DNA of 64,000 nucleotides from Dongia rigui (lineage in GTDB: Bacteria; Pseudomonadota; Alphaproteobacteria; Dongiales; Dongiaceae), in the NCBI RefSeq assembly GCF_034044635.1, contig NZ_JAXCLX010000003.1, positions 415,371 through 479,370 of the forward strand, given 5' to 3'. The position numbers and the translations under genes are program-made. Below the pieces are notes generated by a model. That model was given only the letters and a program-made list of their open reading frames with translations, ran no database searches and was not told the origin of the DNA. Below are positions 18,208 through 27,054 of the stretch, piece by piece (the stretch's first letter is position 1; each line of letters starts with the position of its first letter).

Positions 18208-20304
18208 GTGACCTCAAAGACGCCGACTTCTGACGATGTCATCCCCTCGCTCTGGGACGAGGCCAAGGCCAAGTCGATGAGCGAACCGGAGCTGCTGCTC
18301 TACCGCTCCAATCTGCTCGGCGCCGATCTCCGCATCACCAATTACGGCGGCGGCAACACCTCGGCCAAGGTCGCGGCCAAGGATCCGCTGACGGGTGAGA
18401 GCGTCACCGTGCTGTGGGTCAAGGGATCGGGCGGCGATCTCGGCTCGATGAAGCTCGACGGCTTTTCGACGCTCTATCTTGAGAAGCTCGAAGGCCTGAA
18501 GCGGCTCTATCGCGGGCTTGCGGCGGAAGACGAGATGGTGGGCTATCTGCCGCATTGCACCTTCGACATGAATCCGCGGGCAGCCAGCATCGACACGCCG
18601 CTCCATGCCTTCATCCCTTACACACATGTCGACCACATGCACCCCGATGCGGTGATCGCCATCGCTGCGGCATCGCGCAGCAAAGAGCTGACGGCGGAGG
18701 TCTTCGGGCCGGAGATCGGCTGGCTGCCCTGGCAGCGTCCGGGCTTCGACCTCGGCTTGAAGCTGGGTGAGATGGCGACCAAGAATCCGCAGCTCAAGGG
18801 CATCGTGCTGGCGGGCCATGGGCTTTTCACCTGGGGCGATACGTCGAAGGCCTGTTACGACAACACGCTGCGCGTGATCCGCATCGCCGATGCGTGGCTG
18901 AAGGAGCGGACGGCGCAAGCCGCGGTCTTCGGCGGCGCTGCGATGTCGGCGCTCGACCCCGCCAAGCGGCGCGAGATTGCCGCGCAATTGATGCCGGCCA
19001 TTCGCGGCCGCATCGCCAGCGGCAAGCCCAAGGTCGGCCATTTCAACGATTCGCCCGCGGTGCTGGAATTCGTCTGCGCCAAGGATCTCAAAGCCCTGGC
19101 CGAACTGGGTACCTCTTGCCCGGATCATTTCCTGCGCACCAAGATCCGGCCGTTGGTGCTCGATTTCGACGGCAATATCGAAAAGACGATTGCCAGCCTG
19201 GACAAAGCACTGCAAGCGTACCGGGCGGAATATGGCGCCTATTACGACCGCTGCAAGCGCGCCAACAGTCCGGCACAGCGCGATGCCAATCCGATCGTCT
19301 ACCTCATCCCCGGCATCGGCATGGTGACGTTTGCCGCCGACAAGGCCACCGCGCGCATCGCCGGCGAGTTCTATGTGAACGCCATCAACGTCATGCGCGG
19401 TGCAAGCGCAGTCGACACCTATGTCGGCCTTGATGAGCAGGAAGCCTTCGACATCGAATACTGGCTGCTGGAGGAAGCAAAGCTGCAGCGCATGCCCAAG
19501 GCCAAGGCCCTCGCTGGGCAGATCGCCTTCATCACCGGCGGTGCCGGCGGCATCGGGCGCGCCACGGCCGAGGCGCTGCTGGCCGAAGGTGCCTGCGTGG
19601 CGCTCGCTGATATCGATGCCGGGCGCCTTGAGCAGACTGTCACCGAACTGGGCGGCAAGCATGGCAAGGACCGGGTCTGGGGCACGACGCTGGATGTGAC
19701 GTCGGAGAACGCCGTCATCGGCGCCTTCGCGGCGACGGCGCGGCAATTCGGCGGCATCGACATTCTGGTCTCCAATGCCGGCATCGCCTCGGCCTCGCCC
19801 ATCGAGGAGACGAGCCTTGAACTCTGGAACAAGAACATCTCGGTACTGGCGACCGGCTATTTCCTGGTGAGCCGCGAAGCCTTCCGCCTGATGAAGGCGC
19901 AGAATGCCGGCGGCAGCATGGTGTTCATCGCCTCGAAGAATGCGATGGCCGCCTCGGTCAACGCCTCGGCCTATTGCACGGCGAAGGCCGCGGAAGTGCA
20001 TCTGGCGCGGTGCCTAGCCTTGGAAGGCGCACCGCTTGGCATAAGGGTCAATGTCGTCAATCCGGATGCGGTCCTGCGCGGCTCCAACATCTGGAGCGGC
20101 AATTGGCTGCAGGAGCGCGCCGAGGCCTATAAGATCGAGACCGACCAGCTGGAAGAACATTACCGCCAGCGTAGCTTGCTGAAACTTTCGGTCTATCCCG
20201 AGGATATCGCGGCGGCCGTCCGCTTCTTCTGCACCGACGCGCCGAAATCGACCGGCAACATCCTCAATGTGGACGCCGGCAACGCCGTGGCGTTCACGCG
20301 CTGA
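18208..20304 (+). CDS. rhaD: Bifunctional rhamnulose-1-phosphate aldolase / short-chain dehydrogenase
   Basis: 698 aa from GTG 18208, chosen because CGGAG lies nine bases upstream; a TTG at 18181 is also in frame. Residues 1-420 form a class II aldolase with zinc-type histidines in Y-T-H-V-D-H-M-H-P (His140/143/145) and A-G-H-G-L-F-T-W-G (about 202-210). An SDR domain starts near 435 with F-I-T-G-G-A-G-G-I-G and has the A-Y-C-T-A-K catalytic block. The fusion cleaves rhamnulose-1-phosphate to dihydroxyacetone phosphate and lactaldehyde and can oxidise the aldehyde. It is followed after 18 bases by rhaI. Confidence 0.92.
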   Translation: MTSKTPTSDDVIPSLWDEAKAKSMSEPELLLYRSNLLGADLRITNYGGGNTSAKVAAKDPLTGESVTVLWVKGSGGDLGSMKLDGFSTLYLEKLEGLKRLYRGLAAEDEMVGYLPHCTFDMNPRAASIDTPLHAFIPYTHVDHMHPDAVIAIAAASRSKELTAEVFGPEIGWLPWQRPGFDLGLKLGEMATKNPQLKGIVLAGHGLFTWGDTSKACYDNTLRVIRIADAWLKERTAQAAVFGGAAMSALDPAKRREIAAQLMPAIRGRIASGKPKVGHFNDSPAVLEFVCAKDLKALAELGTSCPDHFLRTKIRPLVLDFDGNIEKTIASLDKALQAYRAEYGAYYDRCKRANSPAQRDANPIVYLIPGIGMVTFAADKATARIAGEFYVNAINVMRGASAVDTYVGLDEQEAFDIEYWLLEEAKLQRMPKAKALAGQIAFITGGAGGIGRATAEALLAEGACVALADIDAGRLEQTVTELGGKHGKDRVWGTTLDVTSENAVIGAFAATARQFGGIDILVSNAGIASASPIEETSLELWNKNISVLATGYFLVSREAFRLMKAQNAGGSMVFIASKNAMAASVNASAYCTAKAAEVHLARCLALEGAPLGIRVNVVNPDAVLRGSNIWSGNWLQERAEAYKIETDQLEEHYRQRSLLKLSVYPEDIAAAVRFFCTDAPKSTGNILNVDAGNAVAFTR

Positions 20305-20322
20305 AGATTAGGGAGATATCCC

Positions 20323-21621
20323 ATGACCGAGACCTATCGCATCCAGGAAGCCGATATCGCGACCCAGAATGCCAAAGCGCTGCCGGCGTTGCAGGAAGAC
20401 TATGATGCCTTGCGCCGGCGTCTTTCGCGCAACGGCAGCGATATCGAGACGATCACCAGCGCCGTGGCTGCCTTCGGCGTCGCGCTGCCGAGCTGGGGTG
20501 TGGGCACCGGCGGCACACGCTTTGCCCGCTATCCAGGTGTCGGCGAACCGCGCCACATCTTCGACAAGCTCGAAGACTGCGCCGTCATCAACAAGCTGAC
20601 GCGGGCGACGCCGACCGTGTCGCTGCATTTTCCCTGGGACAAGCCCAGCGACATCAAGGCGACGCGGCAGTTTGCCGAGGAACTGGGCCTCGGCTTCGAT
20701 GCCGTCAATTCCAACACCTTCCAGGACGCCGCCGGGCAGAAGCTCTCCTACAAATATGGCAGCCTCAGCCACACCGATGCGGCAACCCGCGCGCAGGCGG
20801 TCGAACACAACATCGAGTGCATCGAACTCGGCAAGGCGCTGGGCTCGAAGGCGCTCACCGTCTGGATCGGCGACGGCTCCAACTTTGCGGGGCAGCAGCA
20901 TTTCACCCGCGCGCTGGAACGATATCTCGAGAGCGCTAAGGCGATCTATGCCGCCCTCCCCGCCGATTGGCACATGTATATCGAGCACAAGCTCTATGAG
21001 CCGGCCTTCTATTCGACGGTGATCGCCGATTGGGGCACCAATTACCTCGCTGCCACGCAATTGGGGCCGAAGGCGCGCTGTCTGGTCGATCTCGGCCATC
21101 ATGCGCCCAACACCAATATCGAGATGATCGTCGCGCGGCTCATCCAGTTCGGCAAGCTGGGCGGCTTTCATTTCAACGACAGCAAATATGGCGATGACGA
21201 TCTCGACAGCGGTTCGGTCAACCCGTTCCAGCTGTTCCTCATCTTCAACGAACTGGTCGATGCGGCCGATCGCGGCGCCTTCGATGTGGCGCCGGCCTAT
21301 ATGCTCGATCAGTCGCACAACGTCACCGACCCGATCGAGAGCCTGATGTCGAGCGCCATCGAATTGCAGCGCCGCTATGCCCAGGCGATGCTGATCGACC
21401 GCGCGCGCCTGGAGCAGGCGCAGGCGGAGAACGACGCGTTGATGGCGCTGGAGACCTTGAAGGCGGCCTTCAACACCGATGTGGCGCCGATCCTTGCCAT
21501 GGCGCGGCACAGGAAGGGCGGCGCCATTGACCCGGTCGGCCTCTATCGCTGGTCGGGGTACCGGCGCCACAAGCAGAACGAACGGCCGGCCACGGCGCGG
21601 CAGTCGGCGGGGATTGTGTAG
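20323..21621 (+). CDS. rhaI: L-rhamnose isomerase, catabolic (rhizobial) type
   Basis: 432 aa; ATG preceded by AGGGAGAT. The sequence, with L-P-S-W-G-V-G-T-G-G-T-R-F, H-F-P-W-D-K-P and M-Y-I-E-H-K-L-Y-E-P-A-F-Y, matches the RhaI family of alphaproteobacteria, a TIM-barrel, divalent-metal isomerase (metal-binding Glu/His/Asp in I-E-H-K and V-D-L-G-H-H-A-P-N-T-N). It converts L-rhamnose to L-rhamnulose in the first intracellular step. Co-transcribed with rhaD. Confidence 0.93.
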   Translation: MTETYRIQEADIATQNAKALPALQEDYDALRRRLSRNGSDIETITSAVAAFGVALPSWGVGTGGTRFARYPGVGEPRHIFDKLEDCAVINKLTRATPTVSLHFPWDKPSDIKATRQFAEELGLGFDAVNSNTFQDAAGQKLSYKYGSLSHTDAATRAQAVEHNIECIELGKALGSKALTVWIGDGSNFAGQQHFTRALERYLESAKAIYAALPADWHMYIEHKLYEPAFYSTVIADWGTNYLAATQLGPKARCLVDLGHHAPNTNIEMIVARLIQFGKLGGFHFNDSKYGDDDLDSGSVNPFQLFLIFNELVDAADRGAFDVAPAYMLDQSHNVTDPIESLMSSAIELQRRYAQAMLIDRARLEQAQAENDALMALETLKAAFNTDVAPILAMARHRKGGAIDPVGLYRWSGYRRHKQNERPATARQSAGIV

Positions 21622-21641
21622 CCGGATAGAGCCGTCACTTA

Positions 21642-21765
21642 CCCCCTCTCCCCTACCCTCCCCCACGTAGGGGGGAGGGAGTTCCGCCGTGTTCGCTGCG
21701 CTGATCGCGTTCAAGCTGGCTAGAGTTCCCTCCCCCCAACGTGGGGGAGGGTTAGGGAGAGGGGG
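21642..21765. repeat. Large GC-rich inverted repeat (REP-like element) after rhaI
   Basis: A 39-base arm (21642-21680, starting CCCCCTCTCCCC) is nearly complementary to 21727-21765 (ending GGGAGAGGGGG), around a 46-base loop. Each arm also contains its own C-run/G-run dyad around ACGT. Elements of this appearance are common between genes in many alphaproteobacteria. Folded in RNA it could terminate or stabilise rhaDI mRNA. Confidence 0.75.
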
Positions 21766-21788
21766 CTTCACTAACGCTTCTCTCTTCA

Positions 21789-22096
21789 GATCCCCATGCG
21801 GCGCCGCTCGGACAGGTGAGCCGGCCGTGCGTGTCGGCCGTGACGCGGATTGCTGCCTGCAATCCGGAAGGGGAATCCGGTCACCGCATCGGATCCGGCG
21901 GGGGCCCTCGTTTCCACCGTGGCCCTGATGGACGCCCTTGTCACCCCATGGCGCTCGGGGGATCGCTCATCCGTCCGATCCGGGAGGCCGGTTTGAAGCC
22001 ACCGGCCGGGGCCGCCCCCACAATAAAGGGGAGCCGATATGTACGGCCTGCGCCGTGGCAAGGCTTGCGCCGATCGACAACCGAGCGGTCCCGGAT
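21789..22096. other. Non-coding region with nested stems, candidate structured RNA (strand unknown)
   Basis: No convincing gene is found between rhaI and cysE. The stretch has two nested domains. In the first, GATCC-ATGCGG (21789-21801) pairs with CCGCAT-GGATC (21884-21895), enclosing hairpins at 21823-21839 and 21847-21865 (GGATTGC/GCAATCC). In the second, ATCCGGGA (21978-21985) pairs with TCCCGGAT (22089-22096), enclosing a 7-bp hairpin at 21986-22007 and a CCCC/GGGG hairpin at 22016-22031. I could not match it to 6S, RNase P, tmRNA, SRP RNA or a known riboswitch by eye. GC-rich DNA folds easily, so this is only a candidate. Confidence 0.35.
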
Positions 22097-22233
22097 GGGC
22101 ACCGGGGAGAATTCGTGTGCACATCTCAACTAGTATCAAATTCCTAGTCGCTTGTCAAGAACATTATGGGAACATAACCCCGAGGGATGCAGGTTCGGTG
22201 TCGATGGCACGCGACGTTTCCCGCAGCGGGCCA

Positions 22234-23211
22234 TCACCCCCGCACGATCGCAGCTTCGTCGGACCGCGTTTGCCGCATGCGCGCCTGGGTGACGACGCTG
22301 CCCGGTGCCACATCCTCCGTCAGCCAGACATTGCCGCCGATGACGGCACCGCGCCCAATGGTCACGCGCCCCAGGATGGTGGCGCCGGCATAGATGACGA
22401 CATTGTCCTCGATGATCGGGTGGCGCGCTGTGCCCTTCACCAGCGAGCCATCCTCGCCGGTCTCGAACTTCTTCGCGCCCAAGGTCACGGCCTGATAGAG
22501 GCGAACGTTCTCGCCCAGCACCGCCGTCTCGCCGATGACGACGCCGGTGCCGTGATCGATGAAGAAGCCGGGGCCGATCTCGGCGCCTGGATGAATGTCG
22601 ATCCCGGTCTCGGAATGGGCGATGCCGGAGATCAACCGGGCAATGAGCGGCACACCCAGCTGGTGAAGCGCATGCGCGAGGCGATAGTGAATGATGGCCG
22701 AAATACCGGGATAGCAGAGAAGAATCTCGGAGATGGAACTGGCGGCGGGGTCACCCTGATAGGCAGCGTGGAGATCGCTCACCAGCTTGGCGCGAATACG
22801 CGGCAGATCGCCTGCAAAGCGGCGCGTGATGGCTGCGGCGCGGGCCGCAAGCTCGTCGGCGTCGCGCCCGGCGTCTTCCTTGTTGAAGCGCAAACCACGG
22901 CGCACCTGTTCGTTCAAGGAGCTCAACGCATTGCCCAGCGTGCTGCCGACAAAGAAGTCGATGCTTTCGTCGGTGAGGATGTGGTCGCCGTAATGCGTCG
23001 GGAACAGGGCCGCGGCAAGACCGTCGAGGATGTCACGCAACGCCGCGCGCGACGGCAATTCGCGCACATGGCCGCGGTAACGGATTTTGTTCGAGACCTC
23101 ACGCGATTGCCGCAGGGCATGGACGATCTCGGCCAGTTGCCAGGCCGGGGGGTCTTTTGCGGGCGGATCGATGGCGGGCACCTCCTTCTCCCTTGGTGTA
23201 ACGATGTTCAT
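22234..23211 (-). CDS. cysE: Serine O-acetyltransferase (EpsC/CysE family)
   Basis: 325 aa from the ATG at 23211, which follows AAGGAG; the frame is open upstream to 23490 but that part is not family-like. A helical N-terminal half is followed by a left-handed beta-helix of hexapeptide repeats: G-I-D-I-H-P-G-A-E-I-G-P-G-F-F-I-D-H-G-T-G-V-V-I-G, with the catalytic Asp-His pair in F-I-D-H-G. It transfers acetyl from acetyl-CoA to L-serine, feeding cysteine synthesis. It stands alone on the minus strand, divergent from the LacI gene. The 281-base gap upstream of it shows no further gene. Confidence 0.92.
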   Translation of the reverse strand: MNIVTPREKEVPAIDPPAKDPPAWQLAEIVHALRQSREVSNKIRYRGHVRELPSRAALRDILDGLAAALFPTHYGDHILTDESIDFFVGSTLGNALSSLNEQVRRGLRFNKEDAGRDADELAARAAAITRRFAGDLPRIRAKLVSDLHAAYQGDPAASSISEILLCYPGISAIIHYRLAHALHQLGVPLIARLISGIAHSETGIDIHPGAEIGPGFFIDHGTGVVIGETAVLGENVRLYQAVTLGAKKFETGEDGSLVKGTARHPIIEDNVVIYAGATILGRVTIGRGAVIGGNVWLTEDVAPGSVVTQARMRQTRSDEAAIVRG

Positions 23212-23492
23212 GACCCGCTGCTCCTTTGCACCCACGTCTTGATTAGCCTTCAGCAAAGACCAATCGTGACGACGGTCAAACGAGAAAATCTCGCCCCTCC
23301 TGTGAGCTGGATCGGCGCGGGTCCAGCGCGCAATTTGCTGGCATGAGACGCAGCCGGTGGCGTTGGCATCCGGTCTTGGGGTCTTAGCGGTTTGAAAAGG
23401 CGGCGATATATGGCACAAGGCAGGGAAAGAGCGGATGAACGATCCCAATGGCGTAATAATGAGGACGCCCAGGTGACAGACAGGCAGCAACC

Positions 23493-24512
23493 TTGACCAG
23501 GAAGGGCGTCACGCTCAAAGACGTCGCCGCCGCCGCGAACGTCTCCCGCGCCACCGCCGCGCGCGCTCTCAACAGCTATGGCTATGTCGGCGACGAGACC
23601 GCGCAGCGCGTGCAGGAGGTGGCCGAATCGCTGGGCTATCGCGCCAACCGCGTGGCCCAGGCCCTGCGCAGCGGACAATTGCCGCTGATCGGCTATGTGC
23701 CGGGCGACATACAGAACCCGTTCTTTGCCCGCATCGCGCATGACCTCGAGACCGAGTTGCGCAAGGAAAAGCACAACCTGCTCATCGCCAGCAGCGAGGA
23801 GGATGTGGCACAGGAAAAGGAGTTGCTGGAGAGCCTGCGTTCGCTGAGCATCCGCGGCTTGATCCTGGCGCCGACCTCGGCCACCGACAACCGGCATATC
23901 GTCAGCCTAGCGCGTGAGATTCCCACGGTCCTCATCGACCGCGTCGCCAAGAACGTGCGCTGCGACAGCGTCGTGGTCGACAATGAAGGTGGCGCCCACG
24001 AGGCGATCGACTATCTGGTCGCCAACGGTCATCGGCGCATCGGTCTGCTGCGTGACGATTCCCGCATCTTCACGGCGCAGGAACGCCTGTTCGGTTATCA
24101 GAATTCGCTGCAAGCGCATGGCATCGCGCTGGACGAAACGCTGATCAGCGTTTCGCGCTCCACTGTCGAGCAGGCGATCGAGGCGACCATCCGCCTCTTC
24201 AACCAGCCAAACCGCCCGACCGCCCTCTTCACGGTCGACAGCCTGATGACGCAAGGCGCGCTGCTGGCGCTGCGCTCCATGGGACTATCCATTCCGAACG
24301 ACGTGTCGCTGGTGGGCTTCGACGATTTCAACCTGGCGACCTTCACCGATCCACAGATCACCGTGGTGGCGCAGCCGATTTCGGAAATCGGCCCGTTGGC
24401 GGCGCGGCTGCTGCTGGAACGCCTCGACGGCAAGAAGGGCGCAGCGCGCGAAGTTCGCTTTCCCACCCGCCTGATCGTCCGCGGTTCGGTCGCGAAGCCG
24501 AAAAAGCGTTAA
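23493..24512 (+). CDS. LacI-family transcriptional regulator of the Amadori-compound operon
   Basis: 339 aa. The N-terminal helix-turn-helix T-L-K-D-V-A-A-A-A-N-V-S-R-A-T-A-A-R-A-L-N is followed by the periplasmic-binding-like sensor domain with G-Y-V-P-G-D-I-Q-N-P-F-F and V-G-F-D-D-F-N. The only usable start in frame is TTG at 23493 (a stop lies 31 bases upstream), with a poor ribosome binding site, suggesting low expression. It is followed by twin palindromes with the central CG dyad typical of LacI operators, so it probably represses the frlB-to-ATPase operon and itself reads towards it. Confidence 0.9.
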   Translation: MTRKGVTLKDVAAAANVSRATAARALNSYGYVGDETAQRVQEVAESLGYRANRVAQALRSGQLPLIGYVPGDIQNPFFARIAHDLETELRKEKHNLLIASSEEDVAQEKELLESLRSLSIRGLILAPTSATDNRHIVSLAREIPTVLIDRVAKNVRCDSVVVDNEGGAHEAIDYLVANGHRRIGLLRDDSRIFTAQERLFGYQNSLQAHGIALDETLISVSRSTVEQAIEATIRLFNQPNRPTALFTVDSLMTQGALLALRSMGLSIPNDVSLVGFDDFNLATFTDPQITVVAQPISEIGPLAARLLLERLDGKKGAAREVRFPTRLIVRGSVAKPKKR

Positions 24513-24571
24513 CGAAAATCTTTTTGGAATCGGCTTGCCAAGGCCTGGCAACCTTGCGTAACCTTGGCTTC

Positions 24572-24608
24572 TGAGATCGATCTCACACTTTATATGAGAT
24601 CGATCTCA
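24572..24608. promoter_or_regulatory. Two identical 14-bp palindromic LacI-type operators
   Basis: TGAGATCGATCTCA occurs exactly twice, at 24572-24585 and 24595-24608, centres 23 bp apart (about two helical turns). Between them lies TTATAT (24590-24595), a reasonable -10 box reading towards the SIS gene. Perfect twin palindromes with central CG next to a LacI gene indicate cooperative repressor binding over the promoter. Confidence 0.85.
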
Positions 24609-24692
24609 TATATGAGCAGGAATCGAGGCGCAGCTGGCGGGACATGCGGGACCGCAGGCTTTGGCGCGTGATGAAGGATGAGGAAGGATCGC

Positions 24693-25706
24693 ATGCTTAA
24701 TTTCGACAAGGACCGCTTCGTAAAAATCCAGAGCGGCGCGGTTGCCATCGCCGGCGACGTTCGCGCGCTGATGAAGAAGCTGCTGTCGGAAGGCGCCGAG
24801 CGGATGTTCTTCATGGGCACCGGCGGTGTCCAATTGCTGACCCTGCCAGCGATCGAACTGGCGCAGCGCCATTCGACCTTCCCTGTCAGCGCGCAGTTTC
24901 CGGCCCAGGTGGTGATCGACCCGCCGGCCGGTCTCGATGAAAACGCCATCGTGATCCTGCCGTCGCTCTCCGGCACGACGAAGGAAAGCGTGCAATTGCT
25001 GGGCTTCCTGAAGGCACGCGGGGTGAAGACGATTTCGCTCACCGGCCATAAGGACACGCCGCTCGGCCGCGACGCCGATTACAACTTCACCAATTTCGCC
25101 GAGGACGACACGTCCTCGGAATCCTTTTACCTGCAGACCTTGCTGATTGTCCTTGCCCTGCTGGCCGAGCGCGGCGAATACGCCGATTTCGATGGTACGG
25201 TGGCGCAGTTGCAGCGCCTGCCGGGCCTGCTCGTCGATGCCAAGGCGGCGTTCGAGAAGCCCGCTGCCGAGCTGGCCGCCGCCATCAAGGACGAGACCTA
25301 TCACATCTTCACCGGCGCCGGTTCGGTCTGGCCCGAGGCCTATTACTACGGCATGTGCATCCTCGAGGAGATGCAGTGGATCCGCACGCGCCCCGTGCAT
25401 GCCGCCGACTTCTTCCACGGCACGCTGGAACTGGTCGAGCCTGGCGTCAGCGTCTTCATCTTCAAGGGCGAGGATGCGACACGACCCTTGGGCGACCGGG
25501 TCGAGAATTTCGCCCGGCGCTATTCCGACCGCGTTCGCGTGCTGGATGCGGCGAGCGTTGCCCTGCCCGGCATTTCGCCGCAGGTGCGCGCCCTCATCTC
25601 GCCGGTCCTGCTCGCCACCCTGCTCGAGCGCCTCAGCGCGCATCTCGAAGTCCTGCGCAATCACCCGCTGACCACACGCCGCTACTACAAACGCGTCGAA
25701 TATTAA
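24693..25706 (+). CDS. frlB: SIS-domain sugar isomerase/deglycase, FrlB-like
   Basis: 337 aa from ATG 24693 (GGAAGGA upstream; an ATG at 24678 is also possible). Two SIS sugar-phosphate binding domains are visible, with F-M-G-T-G-G-V-Q and L-P-S-L-S-G-T-T-K-E-S-V in the first and I-F-T-G-A-G-S-V-W-P-E-A and D-F-F-H-G-T-L-E in the second. The closest known role is FrlB, which splits fructoselysine-6-phosphate into glucose-6-phosphate and lysine, or the related Amadori deglycases. The partner kinase is the PfkB protein at 28864. GlmS-like aminosugar isomerase is an alternative. First gene after the twin operators. Confidence 0.8.
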   Translation: MLNFDKDRFVKIQSGAVAIAGDVRALMKKLLSEGAERMFFMGTGGVQLLTLPAIELAQRHSTFPVSAQFPAQVVIDPPAGLDENAIVILPSLSGTTKESVQLLGFLKARGVKTISLTGHKDTPLGRDADYNFTNFAEDDTSSESFYLQTLLIVLALLAERGEYADFDGTVAQLQRLPGLLVDAKAAFEKPAAELAAAIKDETYHIFTGAGSVWPEAYYYGMCILEEMQWIRTRPVHAADFFHGTLELVEPGVSVFIFKGEDATRPLGDRVENFARRYSDRVRVLDAASVALPGISPQVRALISPVLLATLLERLSAHLEVLRNHPLTTRRYYKRVEY

Positions 25707-25730
25707 ACAAACAGAAGGAGGGAGTTGCTT

Positions 25731-27050
25731 ATGAAACGTCTCACCCATGCGATGGCCGTCTCGCTCGCGGCTGCATCGGCACTGACTCTAACCGCGGCTG
25801 GTGCCCGCGCCGAAACGATTGCCGCCGATCCCAATGCCCAGGTGGAGTACAGCGGCACGCTGCAGATCCTCACCAAATTCGGCCTTGAGCAATTGTCGCC
25901 CTATTTCGTCAATCTGGCGGCGGACTATCAGAAGCTGCATCCGGATGTGAAGATCGAGCTCATCCAGGAGAGCGATGACAGCGTCAAGGGCAAGACCAAG
26001 ACCCTGGTCGCCTCGAACTCCCTCCCCGACATCTATTTCTCCTGGACTGGCAGTTGGGGTGGCAATTTCGTCCGTGGCAACCGCGCCGTGGATCTCACCC
26101 CCGTGATCGGTCCGGACACCGACTGGGGCAAGACGCTGGTGCCGGCGGCGGTCCAAGCCTTTCAATATAACGGCAAGTATTTCGGCATCCCGCTTTATCT
26201 CGATGCCAAGTTCATGGGCTACAACAAGAAGATCTTCGCCGAGGCCGGCGTCGAGGCGCCGGCGAGCTTCGAAGCGCTACTCGCCGGTTGCGACAAGATC
26301 AAGGCGAAAGGTGTGACACCGATCTCCTTCGGCAACAAGGAAGCCTGGCCCGCCGTGCATTATGCCGGCCAGCTGCTGGCCTTCAACGTCCCGCGTGCCA
26401 CGCTGGAAAAGGATTTCGACCCGAAGCAGGCGACCTATGACGATCCGGGCTATGTCGCCTCGCTGCAGCAGTTCAAGGCGTTGATCGATCGCTGCACCGA
26501 TGGTGCCTCAGTCAACGGCACGTCCTATGCGTCGGCCTTGCAGCAGCTGAGCAACGGCAAGTCGGCGATGTACTACCAGGAGATCATCGAGTTCGATCAG
26601 GCGGCGTCGAAAGAAACGACGCTGAAGCCGGAAGAGTTCGGCTTCTTCGTGCTGCCGGTGCCGGAAGGCGCCAAGGGTGACGCCAAAGCCGTCGAAGGCG
26701 CCCCGGAAGGCTACATGATCAGCGCGGCCTCGAAGAACATCCCGCTCGCCATCGACTTCATGAAGTTCGCAACCTCGGCGGAACATGGCCAGATCCTGTC
26801 GGCCCCGCCCTATGGCCAGCCGAGCGCCACGGTGGGCGGTGCGTCGGAAGCGACCATGAGCCCGTCGGTGGTGAATGGCCTGGCCGCGCTCAAATCGGCG
26901 TCCTATCTGATGCCCTGGCTGGATACCGCCAACTCGCCGCGTGTGGCGGCGGCCTGGCTTTCCAACCTTCAAGCCCTGGTCGGCGGCTCGATGACGCCGG
27001 AAGAGGTCATGGCCAAGGTGAAGGACGCGGCTGCGGCCGACGCCAAGTGA
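25731..27050 (+). CDS. Extracellular family 1 solute-binding protein
   Basis: 439 aa from ATG 25731 behind AAGGAGGGAG. The signal peptide M-K-R-L-T-H-A-M ends at A-R-A/E-T near residue 27. The mature part has the MalE-like fold features of carbohydrate-binding proteins, with F-S-W-T-G-S-W-G-G-N-F near the first lobe and G-I-P-L-Y-L-D-A-K-F-M-G-Y-N-K-K. It delivers the substrate to the two permeases that follow. Spacing of 25 bases from frlB and four bases to the next gene shows a single operon. Confidence 0.9.
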   Translation: MKRLTHAMAVSLAAASALTLTAAGARAETIAADPNAQVEYSGTLQILTKFGLEQLSPYFVNLAADYQKLHPDVKIELIQESDDSVKGKTKTLVASNSLPDIYFSWTGSWGGNFVRGNRAVDLTPVIGPDTDWGKTLVPAAVQAFQYNGKYFGIPLYLDAKFMGYNKKIFAEAGVEAPASFEALLAGCDKIKAKGVTPISFGNKEAWPAVHYAGQLLAFNVPRATLEKDFDPKQATYDDPGYVASLQQFKALIDRCTDGASVNGTSYASALQQLSNGKSAMYYQEIIEFDQAASKETTLKPEEFGFFVLPVPEGAKGDAKAVEGAPEGYMISAASKNIPLAIDFMKFATSAEHGQILSAPPYGQPSATVGGASEATMSPSVVNGLAALKSASYLMPWLDTANSPRVAAAWLSNLQALVGGSMTPEEVMAKVKDAAAADAK

Positions 27051-27054
27051 GCTG

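Noticed and set aside
18214..20001. 595-codon minus-strand open frame opposite rhaD
   Set aside because: Antisense to the clear aldolase/dehydrogenase gene, with typical GC-shadow composition.
21861..21905. Cobalamin riboswitch-like GGGAATCCGGT
   Set aside because: The B12 box and the conserved CCCGCAACTGT core are absent, and no cobalamin gene follows.
21986..22007. Possible selenocysteine tRNA: minus-strand hairpin has CTTCAAA with a TCA triplet
   Set aside because: No T-arm GGTTCGA, no long acceptor stem or CCA end around it, and the best pairing places the triplet off-centre.
21786..22139. Small open frames on both strands between rhaI and cysE (for example 117 codons minus, 105 codons plus)
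   Set aside because: No ribosome binding sites, low-complexity Arg/Pro/Gly translations and no recognisable family.
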